From Gammaproteobacteria bacterium (GTDB lineage: Bacteria; Pseudomonadota; Gammaproteobacteria; Ga0077536): a DNA stretch of 36,165 bases. The stretch lies in contig JALRCR010000012.1 in assembly GCA_023257255.1 (NCBI GenBank), forward strand, positions 1 through 36,165. The letters run 5' to 3'. Positions 1 through 9,134 of this stretch are shown here, piece after piece. The notes under the pieces are model-generated. The model had not been told where the DNA came from. It saw only the letters and a list, made by a program, of their open reading frames with translations, and searched no databases. How positions within the stretch are numbered: the first letter of the stretch is position 1; every line of letters starts with the position of its first letter. Both the position numbers and the translations under genes were made by a program.

Positions 1-353
1 GCCCGTTGCGCAGCAGGCATGCCACTGAGTTCCAGGCCCAGCCCCACGTTTTCGCTGACCGTGCGCCAGGGCAGCAGCGCAAATTGCTGAAACACAAAGC
101 CGATGCTTTGGCGCAGCGCGCGCACATCGGTGCCGGCTGCGGTGATGTCCTGGCCCCGGAAGCGGATAAGGCCGCTGGTCGGTTCGACCAGCCGATTGAG
201 ACAGCGCAAAAGCGTGGATTTGCCGCAGCCCGAAGGCCCCATCACGACTTTGATTTCACCTGCGTAGAGGTCCAGATCGACGCCGTTGAGCACCGTGTGC
301 TCGCCGAAGCGGGTCACCAGCTGGCGAATCTCGATGAGCGGTGAGGCGTTCAT
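1..353 (-). CDS. Amino acid ABC transporter ATP-binding protein (partial, N-terminal part)
   Basis: This is the ATPase that powers the importer encoded by the two genes upstream of it on the minus strand. The gene starts with ATG at 353 and runs off the left edge of the window, so only about 117 residues are visible. They include the Walker A motif GPSGCGKST followed by LLRCLNRL, and a Q-loop region FVFQQFALLPWRTVSENV; the signature motif, Walker B and H-loop lie outside. The start overlaps the permease stop in an ATGA arrangement, so the two are translationally coupled. The family is the polar amino acid (GlnQ/HisP) or the related glycine-betaine type; the neighbouring family-3 binding protein favours amino acids. 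The substrate cannot be told. Confidence 0.9.
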   Translation of the reverse strand, partial: MNASPLIEIRQLVTRFGEHTVLNGVDLDLYAGEIKVVMGPSGCGKSTLLRCLNRLVEPTSGLIRFRGQDITAAGTDVRALRQSIGFVFQQFALLPWRTVSENVGLGLELSGMPAAQR

Positions 354-1003
354 GCCGGACGCATGCCGGGAATCTCGTAACGGCGTTCCAGCCAGCGAAT
401 GAACACCATTAGCAGGCGGAAGATAGCGAAGTACACCAGGCCGACGGCGAGATAAATCTCGATGCCACGATGGGTGGTGGCGACCAGCGACATGGCTTCC
501 TTGGTCACTTCAGGCAGGCCCACGGTATAAGCGAAGGGCGAATATTTGAGCACCGTAGTGAACTCGTTGACCATGCCCGGCACGGCGAAGCGCAGCATTT
601 GCGGCAGTTCGATGAAGCGGAAAATCTGGCCGCGGGTCATGCCGCTGGCGCGGGCGGCGAGGATTTCGCCGGCATCGACGCTGGCCAGCGCGCCGCGAAA
701 GACTTCCGCCAGATATGCGCCCGCGATGAGGCCGAGGCTCAACATCATGGCGAGCAGCGGCGCCACCTTGAGGCCTAGACCAGGCAATCCAAAGTACACC
801 ACGAACAGCAGCACCAGCACCGGGACACCGCGAAAAATATAGGTGTAGACATCCAGCAGCAGCGTGCTGGCGGCGCCGCCCAGTTGCCGTCCGCCCGCAA
901 TGAGCAGCCCGCTCAACAAGCCGGTGACGCTACACGCGAGCGTCACCAGCAGGGTGTAACCCACGCCATGCGCTAGCTGGCGCAGGATGTCGAGGAAGCT
1001 CAC
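350..1003 (-). CDS. Amino acid ABC transporter permease (HisM/GlnP type)
   Basis: This is the inner-membrane channel subunit of a polar amino acid importer, 217 residues, the usual size for the family. Hydrophobic segments are seen near residues 15-40, 55-80, 82-105 and 185-205. The cytoplasmic loop carries the EAA-type motif around residues 112-135 (AARASGMTRGQIFRFIELPQ), which contacts the ATPase. The start is GTG at 1003, 19 bases after the binding-protein stop, and the stop overlaps the start of the ATPase gene by four bases. Gene order binding protein, permease, ATPase on one strand points to a single transcript. With one permease gene, the channel would be a homodimer. The family is clear; the substrate is not. 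Confidence 0.93.
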   Translation of the reverse strand: MSFLDILRQLAHGVGYTLLVTLACSVTGLLSGLLIAGGRQLGGAASTLLLDVYTYIFRGVPVLVLLFVVYFGLPGLGLKVAPLLAMMLSLGLIAGAYLAEVFRGALASVDAGEILAARASGMTRGQIFRFIELPQMLRFAVPGMVNEFTTVLKYSPFAYTVGLPEVTKEAMSLVATTHRGIEIYLAVGLVYFAIFRLLMVFIRWLERRYEIPGMRPA

Positions 1004-1022
1004 GCGACGCGCACTCGCCGGC

Positions 1023-1916
<894 letters not shown>

Positions 1917-1996
1917 TCATCAGCGCAGATGCGTGGGGACGGCCTACAGAGGGCGCAACCGGGCGATGCCGCGCGTTGTCCGGCCATACGCGCTGC

Positions 1997-3487
1997 CTAA
2001 TCGGCGAAGATCGCTACATTGCGGCCGCCGACCTGTCTCAACTGTAACGCGCGCCCAACCTGATTCTCGCCCGTCAGCGCCGCGTACATCGCCGGCGCCG
2101 GCTCGCCGTTGGCAACAAAGCGCAGGCCGTCCGGCGTGTGGCCGTAGAGCAGCGAGCATACCGGCCGCTGTTCGCGGTCGTAGAGGACGGTGTAGGTGTC
2201 GAGCGTGCCCGGTCCGGTGGGCGCTGCGACCATCGGCACCGGGCCGGCGCCGGCATCGGGGCTGGTCGTATCGGCCAGGTCGGTCTCGCGCAGGTCATTC
2301 TCGCGCGGGGTCGCGCTGTAAATGCCGGCGGCGTACTTGTGCATGAACCAGCCCAGCGCGGTGGCCATGCCGTTGCGATAGCGCCCGGCGGCGATGGCTT
2401 CGGCCATCGTCGCAATGCCATGCAGGGCATAGTTGCTGCCGGGCCCGCCGAAGAAGCCGAGCCCACCGGTGAGCGTCAGCGGGCGGGTGTCGTGCGCGTC
2501 GATGCCAATTTCGCGCTGGGCCACCTGCACCGCGCAGGGAAAGCAGCTGTAGAGGTCAAAGCATTCGAGCTCCGCCGCCGTGATGCCGGCGCGGGCCTCT
2601 GCGCGCTGCACCGCCTGCGCCATCGCCGGGCTGCGGGTGTAGTCGGCTTTCTCGATAAAAAAACGCTGCCGGTCGCGGGCGTAGGCGCCGCCCAGAAAGT
2701 ACACCGGCGCGCCTGCACCGTCGCGCAATGCGCCGGCGCGTTTGGCGGTGCTCATGATCACCGCCGCGCCCAGGTCCGCCATTACCAGCGAGACCATGCG
2801 CTTGGTGTAAGGAAAGGCGATGGGGCGATTGTCCGGACCCGGGGTGGTGATGCTGGCCGCGTCGACCGGCGCGCGCGTCCACGCATTGGGATGTGTCGCC
2901 GCCACTGCGCTGAAGCCCGACCACAGCGCGCCCACGCGCGCCAGCCAGGCCTCGCGCGACAGTCCCGATCGGGCCCACAGCGCGTTTTCAAACAGCGGAA
3001 AGCCGTGAATTGGCAGGCTGAGGCCGTGCGCCTGTTCGAGTTCGCTGCTGCCCACCGCGTCGTCCGAGGCGTAGTCCGCCGGAATGCCCTGCAGGAGGCC
3101 GGCGTCGCCGCGCACCGCGTCGGCGCTGCGCGGGTAGTAGGTCTCGGCGCCGCAGATGAGCACGGTTTCCGCCTCGCCCCGCGCCAGCATGCCCGCCGCC
3201 TGATTCACAAAATACTGCGGCACATGCCCGCCGATACCGGAGACTTTCACCGTGCGCGGTGTAAGGCCCAGCCGCGCGACCAGCGCGGCGCCGGCGTCCG
3301 GCAGGTGCCGGCTCTGGGTATGCACCACCAGCACGGTGTCGACCTCCTGCAGCACGCCTGCGCCGGCCACTGCGGCCGCCTGTCGGGCGGCGTCGGCCAT
3401 CAGATCGAGCGGCGTTTGCCAGGGCGGCGTGGCGTCTTTGCGCTGGGTGATCTGGCCCCAGCCAATCAGCGTGATGGGGGAATGCAT
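1997..3487 (-). CDS. Thiolase-like protein (acetyl-CoA acetyltransferase family, TLP1 type)
   Basis: The protein has 496 residues with a thiolase fold and an extra C-terminal domain of about 90 residues of the kind found on type-1 thiolase-like proteins (ending GRNVAIFAD). Family landmarks include ARGEAETVLICGAETYYPRS, ECFDLYSCFPCAVQVAQREI and GGLGFFGGPGSNYALHG. Where a true thiolase has its nucleophilic cysteine about 17 residues before the GEA segment, this protein has glycine (in SGIGGHVPQ), and the GHP histidine motif reads GGP. It is therefore unlikely to do standard thiolytic chemistry, although database names usually say acetyl-CoA acetyltransferase. Members may bind acyl-CoA or lipid. 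It is preceded by a tRNA gene and transcribed alone or after it. The fold is certain, the reaction is not. Confidence 0.85.
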   Translation of the reverse strand: MHSPITLIGWGQITQRKDATPPWQTPLDLMADAARQAAAVAGAGVLQEVDTVLVVHTQSRHLPDAGAALVARLGLTPRTVKVSGIGGHVPQYFVNQAAGMLARGEAETVLICGAETYYPRSADAVRGDAGLLQGIPADYASDDAVGSSELEQAHGLSLPIHGFPLFENALWARSGLSREAWLARVGALWSGFSAVAATHPNAWTRAPVDAASITTPGPDNRPIAFPYTKRMVSLVMADLGAAVIMSTAKRAGALRDGAGAPVYFLGGAYARDRQRFFIEKADYTRSPAMAQAVQRAEARAGITAAELECFDLYSCFPCAVQVAQREIGIDAHDTRPLTLTGGLGFFGGPGSNYALHGIATMAEAIAAGRYRNGMATALGWFMHKYAAGIYSATPRENDLRETDLADTTSPDAGAGPVPMVAAPTGPGTLDTYTVLYDREQRPVCSLLYGHTPDGLRFVANGEPAPAMYAALTGENQVGRALQLRQVGGRNVAIFAD

Positions 3488-3533
3488 GGCAGGCGGATAC
3501 TCCGGTTGGGCGGGGCGTCAGCGTGAAGCGTTT

Positions 3534-3608
3534 TGGCCTCGCCAGTAGGAATCGAACCTACATCTGGCCCTTAGGAGGGGCCCGTTCTATCCATTGAACT
3601 ATGGCGAG
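3534..3608 (-). tRNA. tRNA-Arg (anticodon CCT)
   Basis: Read on the minus strand, the cloverleaf is complete: acceptor CTCGCCA paired with TGGCGAG, D arm GTTC/GAAC, anticodon stem GGCCC/GGGCC with loop CTCCTAA (anticodon CCT, decoding AGG), variable loop AGAT, T arm GTAGG/CCTAC with loop TTCGATT, discriminator G and an encoded CCA. It resembles the E. coli CCT tRNA-Arg closely. It begins 34 bases after the glnS stop on the same strand and may be processed from that transcript; no clear promoter of its own was found in the 34 bases. Confidence 0.97.
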
Positions 3609-3642
3609 GTGTTCGGCAGCAGTGTAGCGGGCGCCGGCGTGC

Positions 3643-5319
3643 TCAGTCGCGCTTGCCCTGCACCTTGGCCCAGGTGTCGCGGAGCGTGACGGTGCGGTTG
3701 AACACCGGGCGACCGGGGGCGTGCTCGCGCAGGTCGGCGCAGAAATAGCCCAGACGCTCGAACTGGAAACTGGCGCCGGGGGCGGCATCGGCCAGCGCAG
3801 CTTCCAGCTGCGCGGCCGGCAGCACGCGCTGGGAGTCCGGATTCAGATGGATGCGGAAATCATCGTCGCTGCCCGGATCCGGGATCGTGAACAGGCGGTC
3901 GTAGAGGCGCACTTCGGTGCTGACCGCGGTGGCCGCGCTGACCCAGTGAATCGTGCCTTTGACCTGCCGGTTGTCCGGGGCATTGCCGCCGCGGGTGGCC
4001 GGGTCGTAGCTGCAGTGGATGGCGATGATCTCGCCGGCGTCGTTCTTTTCGACGTGGGTGCAGGTCACCAGATAGCCGTAGCGCAGCCGTACTTCGCGGC
4101 CCGGGCCGAGGCGGAAGAAACCCTTCGGCGGGTCTTCCATGAAATCTTCGCGCTCGATGTAGAGCTCGCGCGAAAAGGCGATCTCGCGGCTGCCGAAGTC
4201 CGGGTTCTTGGGGTGATTGGCGGCCGGCAGCGACTCGACCAGCTCGGCCGGGTAGTTGTCGATGACGAGCTTGACCGGGTCCAGCACCGCCATAGCGCGC
4301 GGGGCGTTGGCGTCGAGGTCTTCCCGCACGCAGGTTTCCAGCACTCCCATGTCGATGGTGGTTTGCTTTTTGGTGAGCCCAACGCGCTCGCAGAACTCCC
4401 GAATCGCCGCCGCCGGATAGCCGCGTCGGCGCAGGCCTTTCAGCGTGGGCAGGCGGGGGTCGTCCCAGCCGCTGACCAGGCCTTCATGCACCAGCGCGTG
4501 GAGCTTGCGCTTGCTGGTGATGGTGTAGTTCAGCTCGAGCCGGGCGAATTCGATCTGCCGCGGATGGCAGGGCACGGGCAGCTGGTCCAGCACCCAGTCG
4601 TAAAGCGGGCGGTGGTCTTCAAACTCCAGCGTGCACAGCGAATGCGTGATGCCCTCCAGCGCGTCCGAAATGCAGTGGGTGTAGTCGTACATCGGGTAAA
4701 TCGCCCAGCTCGCCCCGGTGCGGTGATGGGTGGTGCGACGGATGCGGTAAATCGTCGGGTCGCGCAGGTTGATATTGGGCGAGGCCATGTCAATTTTGGC
4801 GCGCAGCACGTGGGTGCCGTCCGCAAACTCGCCGGCCCGCATGCGGGCAAAGAGCGCGAGGTTTTCGTCGACCGTGCGCGCTCGCCAGGGGCTGTCGCGC
4901 CCGGGTTCGGTCAGGGTGCCGCGGGCATTGCGGATTTCTTCGGCCGATTGGCTGTCCACGTAGGCCAAGCCGGCCTTGATTAGGTGGACGGCGTAGTCGT
5001 GAAGCTGCTCAAAATAGTCGGAGGCGTGGAAATACCGGTCATCCCAGCTGAAGCCCAGCCACTGGACGTCTTCCGCAATGGCGCGTTCGAACTCCTCGCT
5101 TTCCTTCTCGGGATTGGTATCGTCGAAGCGCATATTGCACTGGCCGGCGTAGTCGCGCGCCACCCCGAAATTGAGGCAGATGGACTTGGCATGGCCGATG
5201 TGCAGATAGCCATTGGGCTCCGGCGGAAAGCGGGTCACGATGCGTTGATGACGCCCGACACGCAGGTCGTCTTCGATGATGTCGCGGATGAAGTTGCTGC
5301 GGGCGGGAGAGGTTTCCAT
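3643..5319 (-). CDS. glnS: Glutamine--tRNA ligase
   Basis: This cytoplasmic class I synthetase charges tRNA-Gln with glutamine using ATP. At 558 residues it is almost the length of the E. coli enzyme (554). The N-terminal Rossmann fold carries the HIGH signature at residues 40-43 ([12 protein letters not shown]), the FDDTNPEKE segment that typifies GlnRS/GluRS, and a KMSKS-loop variant ITSKRK near residue 270. The C-terminal part matches the anticodon-binding beta-barrels of GlnRS (for example [21 protein letters not shown]) rather than the helical GluRS domain. The ATG at 5319 precedes [15 protein letters not shown], the normal N-terminus of the family. Downstream on the same strand lies tRNA-Arg. 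Identity is secure. Confidence 0.98.
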   Translation of the reverse strand: METSPARSNFIRDIIEDDLRVGRHQRIVTRFPPEPNGYLHIGHAKSICLNFGVARDYAGQCNMRFDDTNPEKESEEFERAIAEDVQWLGFSWDDRYFHASDYFEQLHDYAVHLIKAGLAYVDSQSAEEIRNARGTLTEPGRDSPWRARTVDENLALFARMRAGEFADGTHVLRAKIDMASPNINLRDPTIYRIRRTTHHRTGASWAIYPMYDYTHCISDALEGITHSLCTLEFEDHRPLYDWVLDQLPVPCHPRQIEFARLELNYTITSKRKLHALVHEGLVSGWDDPRLPTLKGLRRRGYPAAAIREFCERVGLTKKQTTIDMGVLETCVREDLDANAPRAMAVLDPVKLVIDNYPAELVESLPAANHPKNPDFGSREIAFSRELYIEREDFMEDPPKGFFRLGPGREVRLRYGYLVTCTHVEKNDAGEIIAIHCSYDPATRGGNAPDNRQVKGTIHWVSAATAVSTEVRLYDRLFTIPDPGSDDDFRIHLNPDSQRVLPAAQLEAALADAAPGASFQFERLGYFCADLREHAPGRPVFNRTVTLRDTWAKVQGKRD

Positions 5320-5519
5320 GCGGTCAGACTTTGCGGCTCGGCTAGCGGATTTCAGGGCCGCATTGTGGCATAGCTAAAGCGCCCGATGGGCGGGCCATGG
5401 GCGCGCTGAAGTTTGGGTCGGGCCGAGTCGCTATGGGTGTTAGGATTGCGACGCCCTCACCGGGCAGCCGGTCGACCGTCCGGTATCGAAAACAACAATT
5501 CAGGAACGAGCCGAGAGCA

Positions 5520-8500
5520 GTGGAGCAGTCTGACGCCCCGCAAGCGGGAGCTGAACGCCGAAGGTACGCACGCCTTCCGATCAATCTGGAAGCCGCCATT
5601 GCAGTCGCGGGGCGCGCGCGCGTGTCCTGCGCGGGCAAGGATTTTTGCGTGGCGGGCATGTTCATCCGCCTCGACGCCGCCGAACTGGCAAAGATCAGCC
5701 CCGAAGACCGCGCGGTGCTGTACTTCTCCCTGCCCAACACCCGCTCTGAACTCAGCCTCAACCTGCAGGTGTGCCGGGTTATTCCGGCCGGCATCGGGGT
5801 TTCTTTCGAGAATCCGCCGTTCTCGATCATTCGCATGCTGGAAAAGCTGGCCGGCGCCAAGGACGACGACGAAGAAACGTCCCTGTCCGAAACGCAGCGG
5901 CGTTTTGCGCCCGAATTCGGCCGCAGCTTCCCGGGGCTGCTGGAGCAAACGGAGCGCTTTGCCGCGTTTATGTCGCAGGAGTTTCTGCGACAGGTGAATG
6001 AGGCGCTGTTTCTGGCCACCCGCGATGCGGGCAGTAACGCGGAAGCCCGGTCAATACTGGACGCCCAGCTGAAAATAAAAGACCGCTCCGACCATCTTCG
6101 GCGGCGGGTGCCGGAGTTGCTCGGCCACGGGGTAGCCATTCTGGGCAATCCGCTCATGGTCCGGAAAAGCCCCGAGGCCGAAGCGGCGAGTGGCCTGTCG
6201 CTGATCGACAAGGATGAGTTCGAGCAATTCCTGTCGGTCTCAAGCGCAGTGGCGGAACTCGAAAAGGCGCTGCACGAACCGCTGGGCGAACTGAGCGCCC
6301 GATTTTCCACCATGGCGCGGCGGGTGATTGATGACAGCGGTAACCCGCTAGGACCCGCCACCCTCTGCAATATTGTTGCGGATACCCTGAAGTCCAGTCT
6401 GGGCGGCATCGTAATCAACGAAATCGTGTTTCGCGCCCTGCGCCGCCTGCTCGAAGCGCAACTGCCGCCGTTCTATCGGGAAATTAACGACTACCTGCAG
6501 GGGCAAGGCGTACAGCCGATGCAGGACCTCGAAAAGCCGCTGCCGGCCCTACGCCCGCAACCACGACCCCGTCGCGCGGAAACACGTGACCCGCCCACCG
6601 CACCGGCCGTGAGCGGCGTGGCGTATCCATCAGCAGGCGCCGGGCAGCCGCTGCCCGGGGGCGGCGCGCAGCCCGCGTTGCCGCTCGAGGCAGGGTCGGC
6701 GAGCGGCGCAGCGCCGGGGCAGCCGGCACCCTGGGTTCAATGGACGTCTCCGCTATCGGGGGATCAAGGCTTTCCGGTTCTGGACCCCGACGTTCAGGAC
6801 GCGCCCCCCGGCATCCCGCTGGGCGCACCGGTGCCGGGGTATCCCGTCTACGGCCCGGGCTATCGACCGATGCAGACCGCGCTGTCTTCGGCGCGCGCCC
6901 AGCTGAGTCTGCTGCGCCAGTTTCAGCGCGGCGGGCAAGCCGCGGCAGAGGCGCCGGAGGCAAGCTACCCGCTGGAGCGGATCGTCGAAGCCCTGGGCAT
7001 GCTCGCGGTGGAAGCGCCCGAGGGTGAAGCGCCGCCCTTGCTCAGTGCCCGCGCGGTCAGCGAACAGGTGGCGGCCAGTTTGCAGGCTAATGGCCTTGGC
7101 CCGATGGCGATCGCACCGGAGCAGCAGGACATCATCGAAGTGGTCGTCAGCCTGTTGGGCTCCCTGCTGCACGATCCCCGGCTGGCCGACGTGGCGAAAT
7201 CGAGCATCCGGCGCCTGCAGGGCGCGGCGCATCGGGCCGCGATCACCGATGAGCAGTTTTTCGAAGACACCTCGCATCCGGTGCGGCAACTGATTAACCG
7301 CGTCGCCGCCGTGCGTCCGGCGCACGATCTGGACGACGAGAATCTGGAAGCGCGAATGGCCTCGCTGGTCAGTGCCGCCGAGGAGCAACTGGTCAAGGAT
7401 CCGTCAGCGCTGCAGCCTGTGTTCCAGGAGCTCGACCAATTGCTGGAGCAACAGGCCCGGCAATACGACGACAGCGTGGCGATGGTCATTCAGAGCAGCA
7501 TCGAACAGCAAAAGCTGCTGAAGGAGCGGCGCGAGAAGGCCGGTCTGTCGCCGGTGGCTGCGCCTCGCCAGCCGCCGTCCGAAGAGTGGGAACGCTGGTT
7601 GCGCAAGGCGCGAGCCCTGAACGTGGGCGAACACTTCGTCATGAATCACGGCGCGGCGCAGGCCTACATGACGGCGCTGGTGTGGATTGGGGACGACTTC
7701 AACCCGTATGTCTTCGTGGACCGGCGGGGCCACAAGACCATGACGCTGACGCTGGAACAGGTCGCCATGAACCTGCGTCGCGAGGTGATGAAGGCCGTGC
7801 GCGAGGAGCCGGTCGCGCCGGTCGAGCGCGCGATGTCCGAAGTGGTCGAGCAATTCCACGATGAAATCGTCGCCGGTGCGGCGCGCGATGAACTCACCGG
7901 CCTGCTGACGCGCAAGGCGTTTCTCGCCCATCTGGACCGCAAGCTGCCTGTGACCGATGAACTCGCCGCGCAGGCCGTAATCTGCTTTCTTGCGATGAAT
8001 AACCTGAAGCAGATTAACGACGCCTATGGGCTGGATGCGGGCGACGAAGCCCTGCGGGGCTGGGCGCAACACATCACGGCGCACTGCGCTCAAAAACCGG
8101 TCACCGTTGCCCGAATCAGCGGTGGTGAATTGGGCCTGTTCTGGGAAAGCGGCGGGATGGATGCGGCACTGCCCGAGGTGCAGAGCCTGCTGGAAGGCTA
8201 CTTCGCGCTACCGAGCGGTAAGGCCGAGACCACGATCGCTGTGCGTTGCGTGGCGGGGCTGGCGGCGTTGGATAGCAGCATGCTGCGCCCGGAGCAGGTG
8301 CTGGAGGCCGCCGTCAGGGCCTGTAACGAGGCCCGCAGCCAGGGCGACAACGCCATCGTCGTGGCCGGCGCCGACCAGCGGCAGCAGGAGCAACTGAAAC
8401 AGGTCGCCAGCTACGTCAAGAAATCGGTCGAGCGCAATCGGCTGGTGCTGTTGCTGCAGGAAGCCCAGGCCGTGCGCGCCGACCGGCCGTCGCTGGCGCT

Positions 8501-9131
8501 GCTGCAGGCCAGTGCCGAAGACCGTAAAGGCAAGCTGGTGCCGCCGGTACTGTTTGGTGAAGCGGCCGGCACTACGGCGTACGGTTGGGACATTGATCTG
8601 TGGAATCTCCGGCAAACCTTACGCTGGCTGACCGAGCACGGGCCGGACGGCGAGCGCTTTGGGCAACTGGTCATTTCGATTTCACGGGTATCACTGCTGC
8701 GCGAGAACCTCGCCAGCGCGGTGCTGGAACTGCTCATGGCGACCGAGATCCCGCCCGCGCGGCTGTGTTTTTCCATCACCGACCGCGATGCGGTGGGCAA
8801 TCTGGAGCAAACCGCCGAGTTCATTAATACCCTGCGCGCGTTCGGTTGCCGTTTCATGCTGGATGAATTCGGCGGCGGGCAGGGCGACTACGCGCACGTG
8901 CGTGAACTGGCGGTGGACTACGTCTGTCTGCAGCGTGCAGTTCTGGAGGAAGCCCGGCACAATCCCAAGGACTACGCCATGGCCAAGTCGGTCAACGAAC
9001 TCGCGCACTTCATGGGCAAGCTGACTCTGGCCCGCTTGCCCGGCAACGAAGACGTTGATGATTGGATCAAGGATCTTGGCCTCGATTTCGTCATCGACCA
9101 GTCGCGCATGATGCGCCTGAAAATACGCTGA
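5520..9131 (+). CDS. PilZ-DUF1631-GGDEF-EAL multidomain protein (degenerate GGDEF and EAL)
   Basis: The protein has about 1203 residues and no membrane segment. Residues 12-110 are a PilZ domain: RRYAR gives the RxxxR motif (14-18), and DFCVAG (41-46) stands for [D/N]xSxxG with Cys for Ser. Residues ~115-330 and ~480-770 match DUF1631, split by a Pro/Gly/Ala-rich linker. Residues ~788-955 are GGDEF-like, but the site reads SGGEL (867-871), losing a metal ligand. Residues ~960-1203 are EAL-like with the EAL glutamate gone, LDEFGGG (near 1114) for DDFGTG, and no KID lysine, so neither cyclase nor phosphodiesterase activity is expected. I infer a c-di-GMP receptor or scaffold. The GTG at 5520 places PilZ at the N-terminus; ATG 5397 or 5433 in the same frame would add a basic leader without similarity. 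A Ser/Thr kinase gene follows after 3 bases. Confidence 0.88.
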   Translation: MEQSDAPQAGAERRRYARLPINLEAAIAVAGRARVSCAGKDFCVAGMFIRLDAAELAKISPEDRAVLYFSLPNTRSELSLNLQVCRVIPAGIGVSFENPPFSIIRMLEKLAGAKDDDEETSLSETQRRFAPEFGRSFPGLLEQTERFAAFMSQEFLRQVNEALFLATRDAGSNAEARSILDAQLKIKDRSDHLRRRVPELLGHGVAILGNPLMVRKSPEAEAASGLSLIDKDEFEQFLSVSSAVAELEKALHEPLGELSARFSTMARRVIDDSGNPLGPATLCNIVADTLKSSLGGIVINEIVFRALRRLLEAQLPPFYREINDYLQGQGVQPMQDLEKPLPALRPQPRPRRAETRDPPTAPAVSGVAYPSAGAGQPLPGGGAQPALPLEAGSASGAAPGQPAPWVQWTSPLSGDQGFPVLDPDVQDAPPGIPLGAPVPGYPVYGPGYRPMQTALSSARAQLSLLRQFQRGGQAAAEAPEASYPLERIVEALGMLAVEAPEGEAPPLLSARAVSEQVAASLQANGLGPMAIAPEQQDIIEVVVSLLGSLLHDPRLADVAKSSIRRLQGAAHRAAITDEQFFEDTSHPVRQLINRVAAVRPAHDLDDENLEARMASLVSAAEEQLVKDPSALQPVFQELDQLLEQQARQYDDSVAMVIQSSIEQQKLLKERREKAGLSPVAAPRQPPSEEWERWLRKARALNVGEHFVMNHGAAQAYMTALVWIGDDFNPYVFVDRRGHKTMTLTLEQVAMNLRREVMKAVREEPVAPVERAMSEVVEQFHDEIVAGAARDELTGLLTRKAFLAHLDRKLPVTDELAAQAVICFLAMNNLKQINDAYGLDAGDEALRGWAQHITAHCAQKPVTVARISGGELGLFWESGGMDAALPEVQSLLEGYFALPSGKAETTIAVRCVAGLAALDSSMLRPEQVLEAAVRACNEARSQGDNAIVVAGADQRQQEQLKQVASYVKKSVERNRLVLLLQEAQAVRADRPSLALLQASAEDRKGKLVPPVLFGEAAGTTAYGWDIDLWNLRQTLRWLTEHGPDGERFGQLVISISRVSLLRENLASAVLELLMATEIPPARLCFSITDRDAVGNLEQTAEFINTLRAFGCRFMLDEFGGGQGDYAHVRELAVDYVCLQRAVLEEARHNPKDYAMAKSVNELAHFMGKLTLARLPGNEDVDDWIKDLGLDFVIDQSRMMRLKIR

Positions 9132-9134
9132 ACT

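Noticed and set aside
2138-4983. Open frames of 462 and 420 codons on the plus strand
   Set aside because: They are antisense shadows of the thiolase-like gene and glnS. Both of those match their families fully, and the shadows have no recognisable domain or ribosome site.
5397-5519. N-terminal extension of the PilZ-DUF1631 protein from ATG 5397
   Set aside because: No ribosome site precedes 5397 or 5433, the added 41 residues have no similarity to PilZ proteins, and GTG 5520 places the RxxxR motif where it normally lies. It is not excluded outright.
8100-9131. Active cyclase or phosphodiesterase in the large signalling protein
   Set aside because: SGGEL replaces GGDEF and the EAL glutamate, the second DD pair and the KID lysine are all changed, so only binding or structural roles are proposed.
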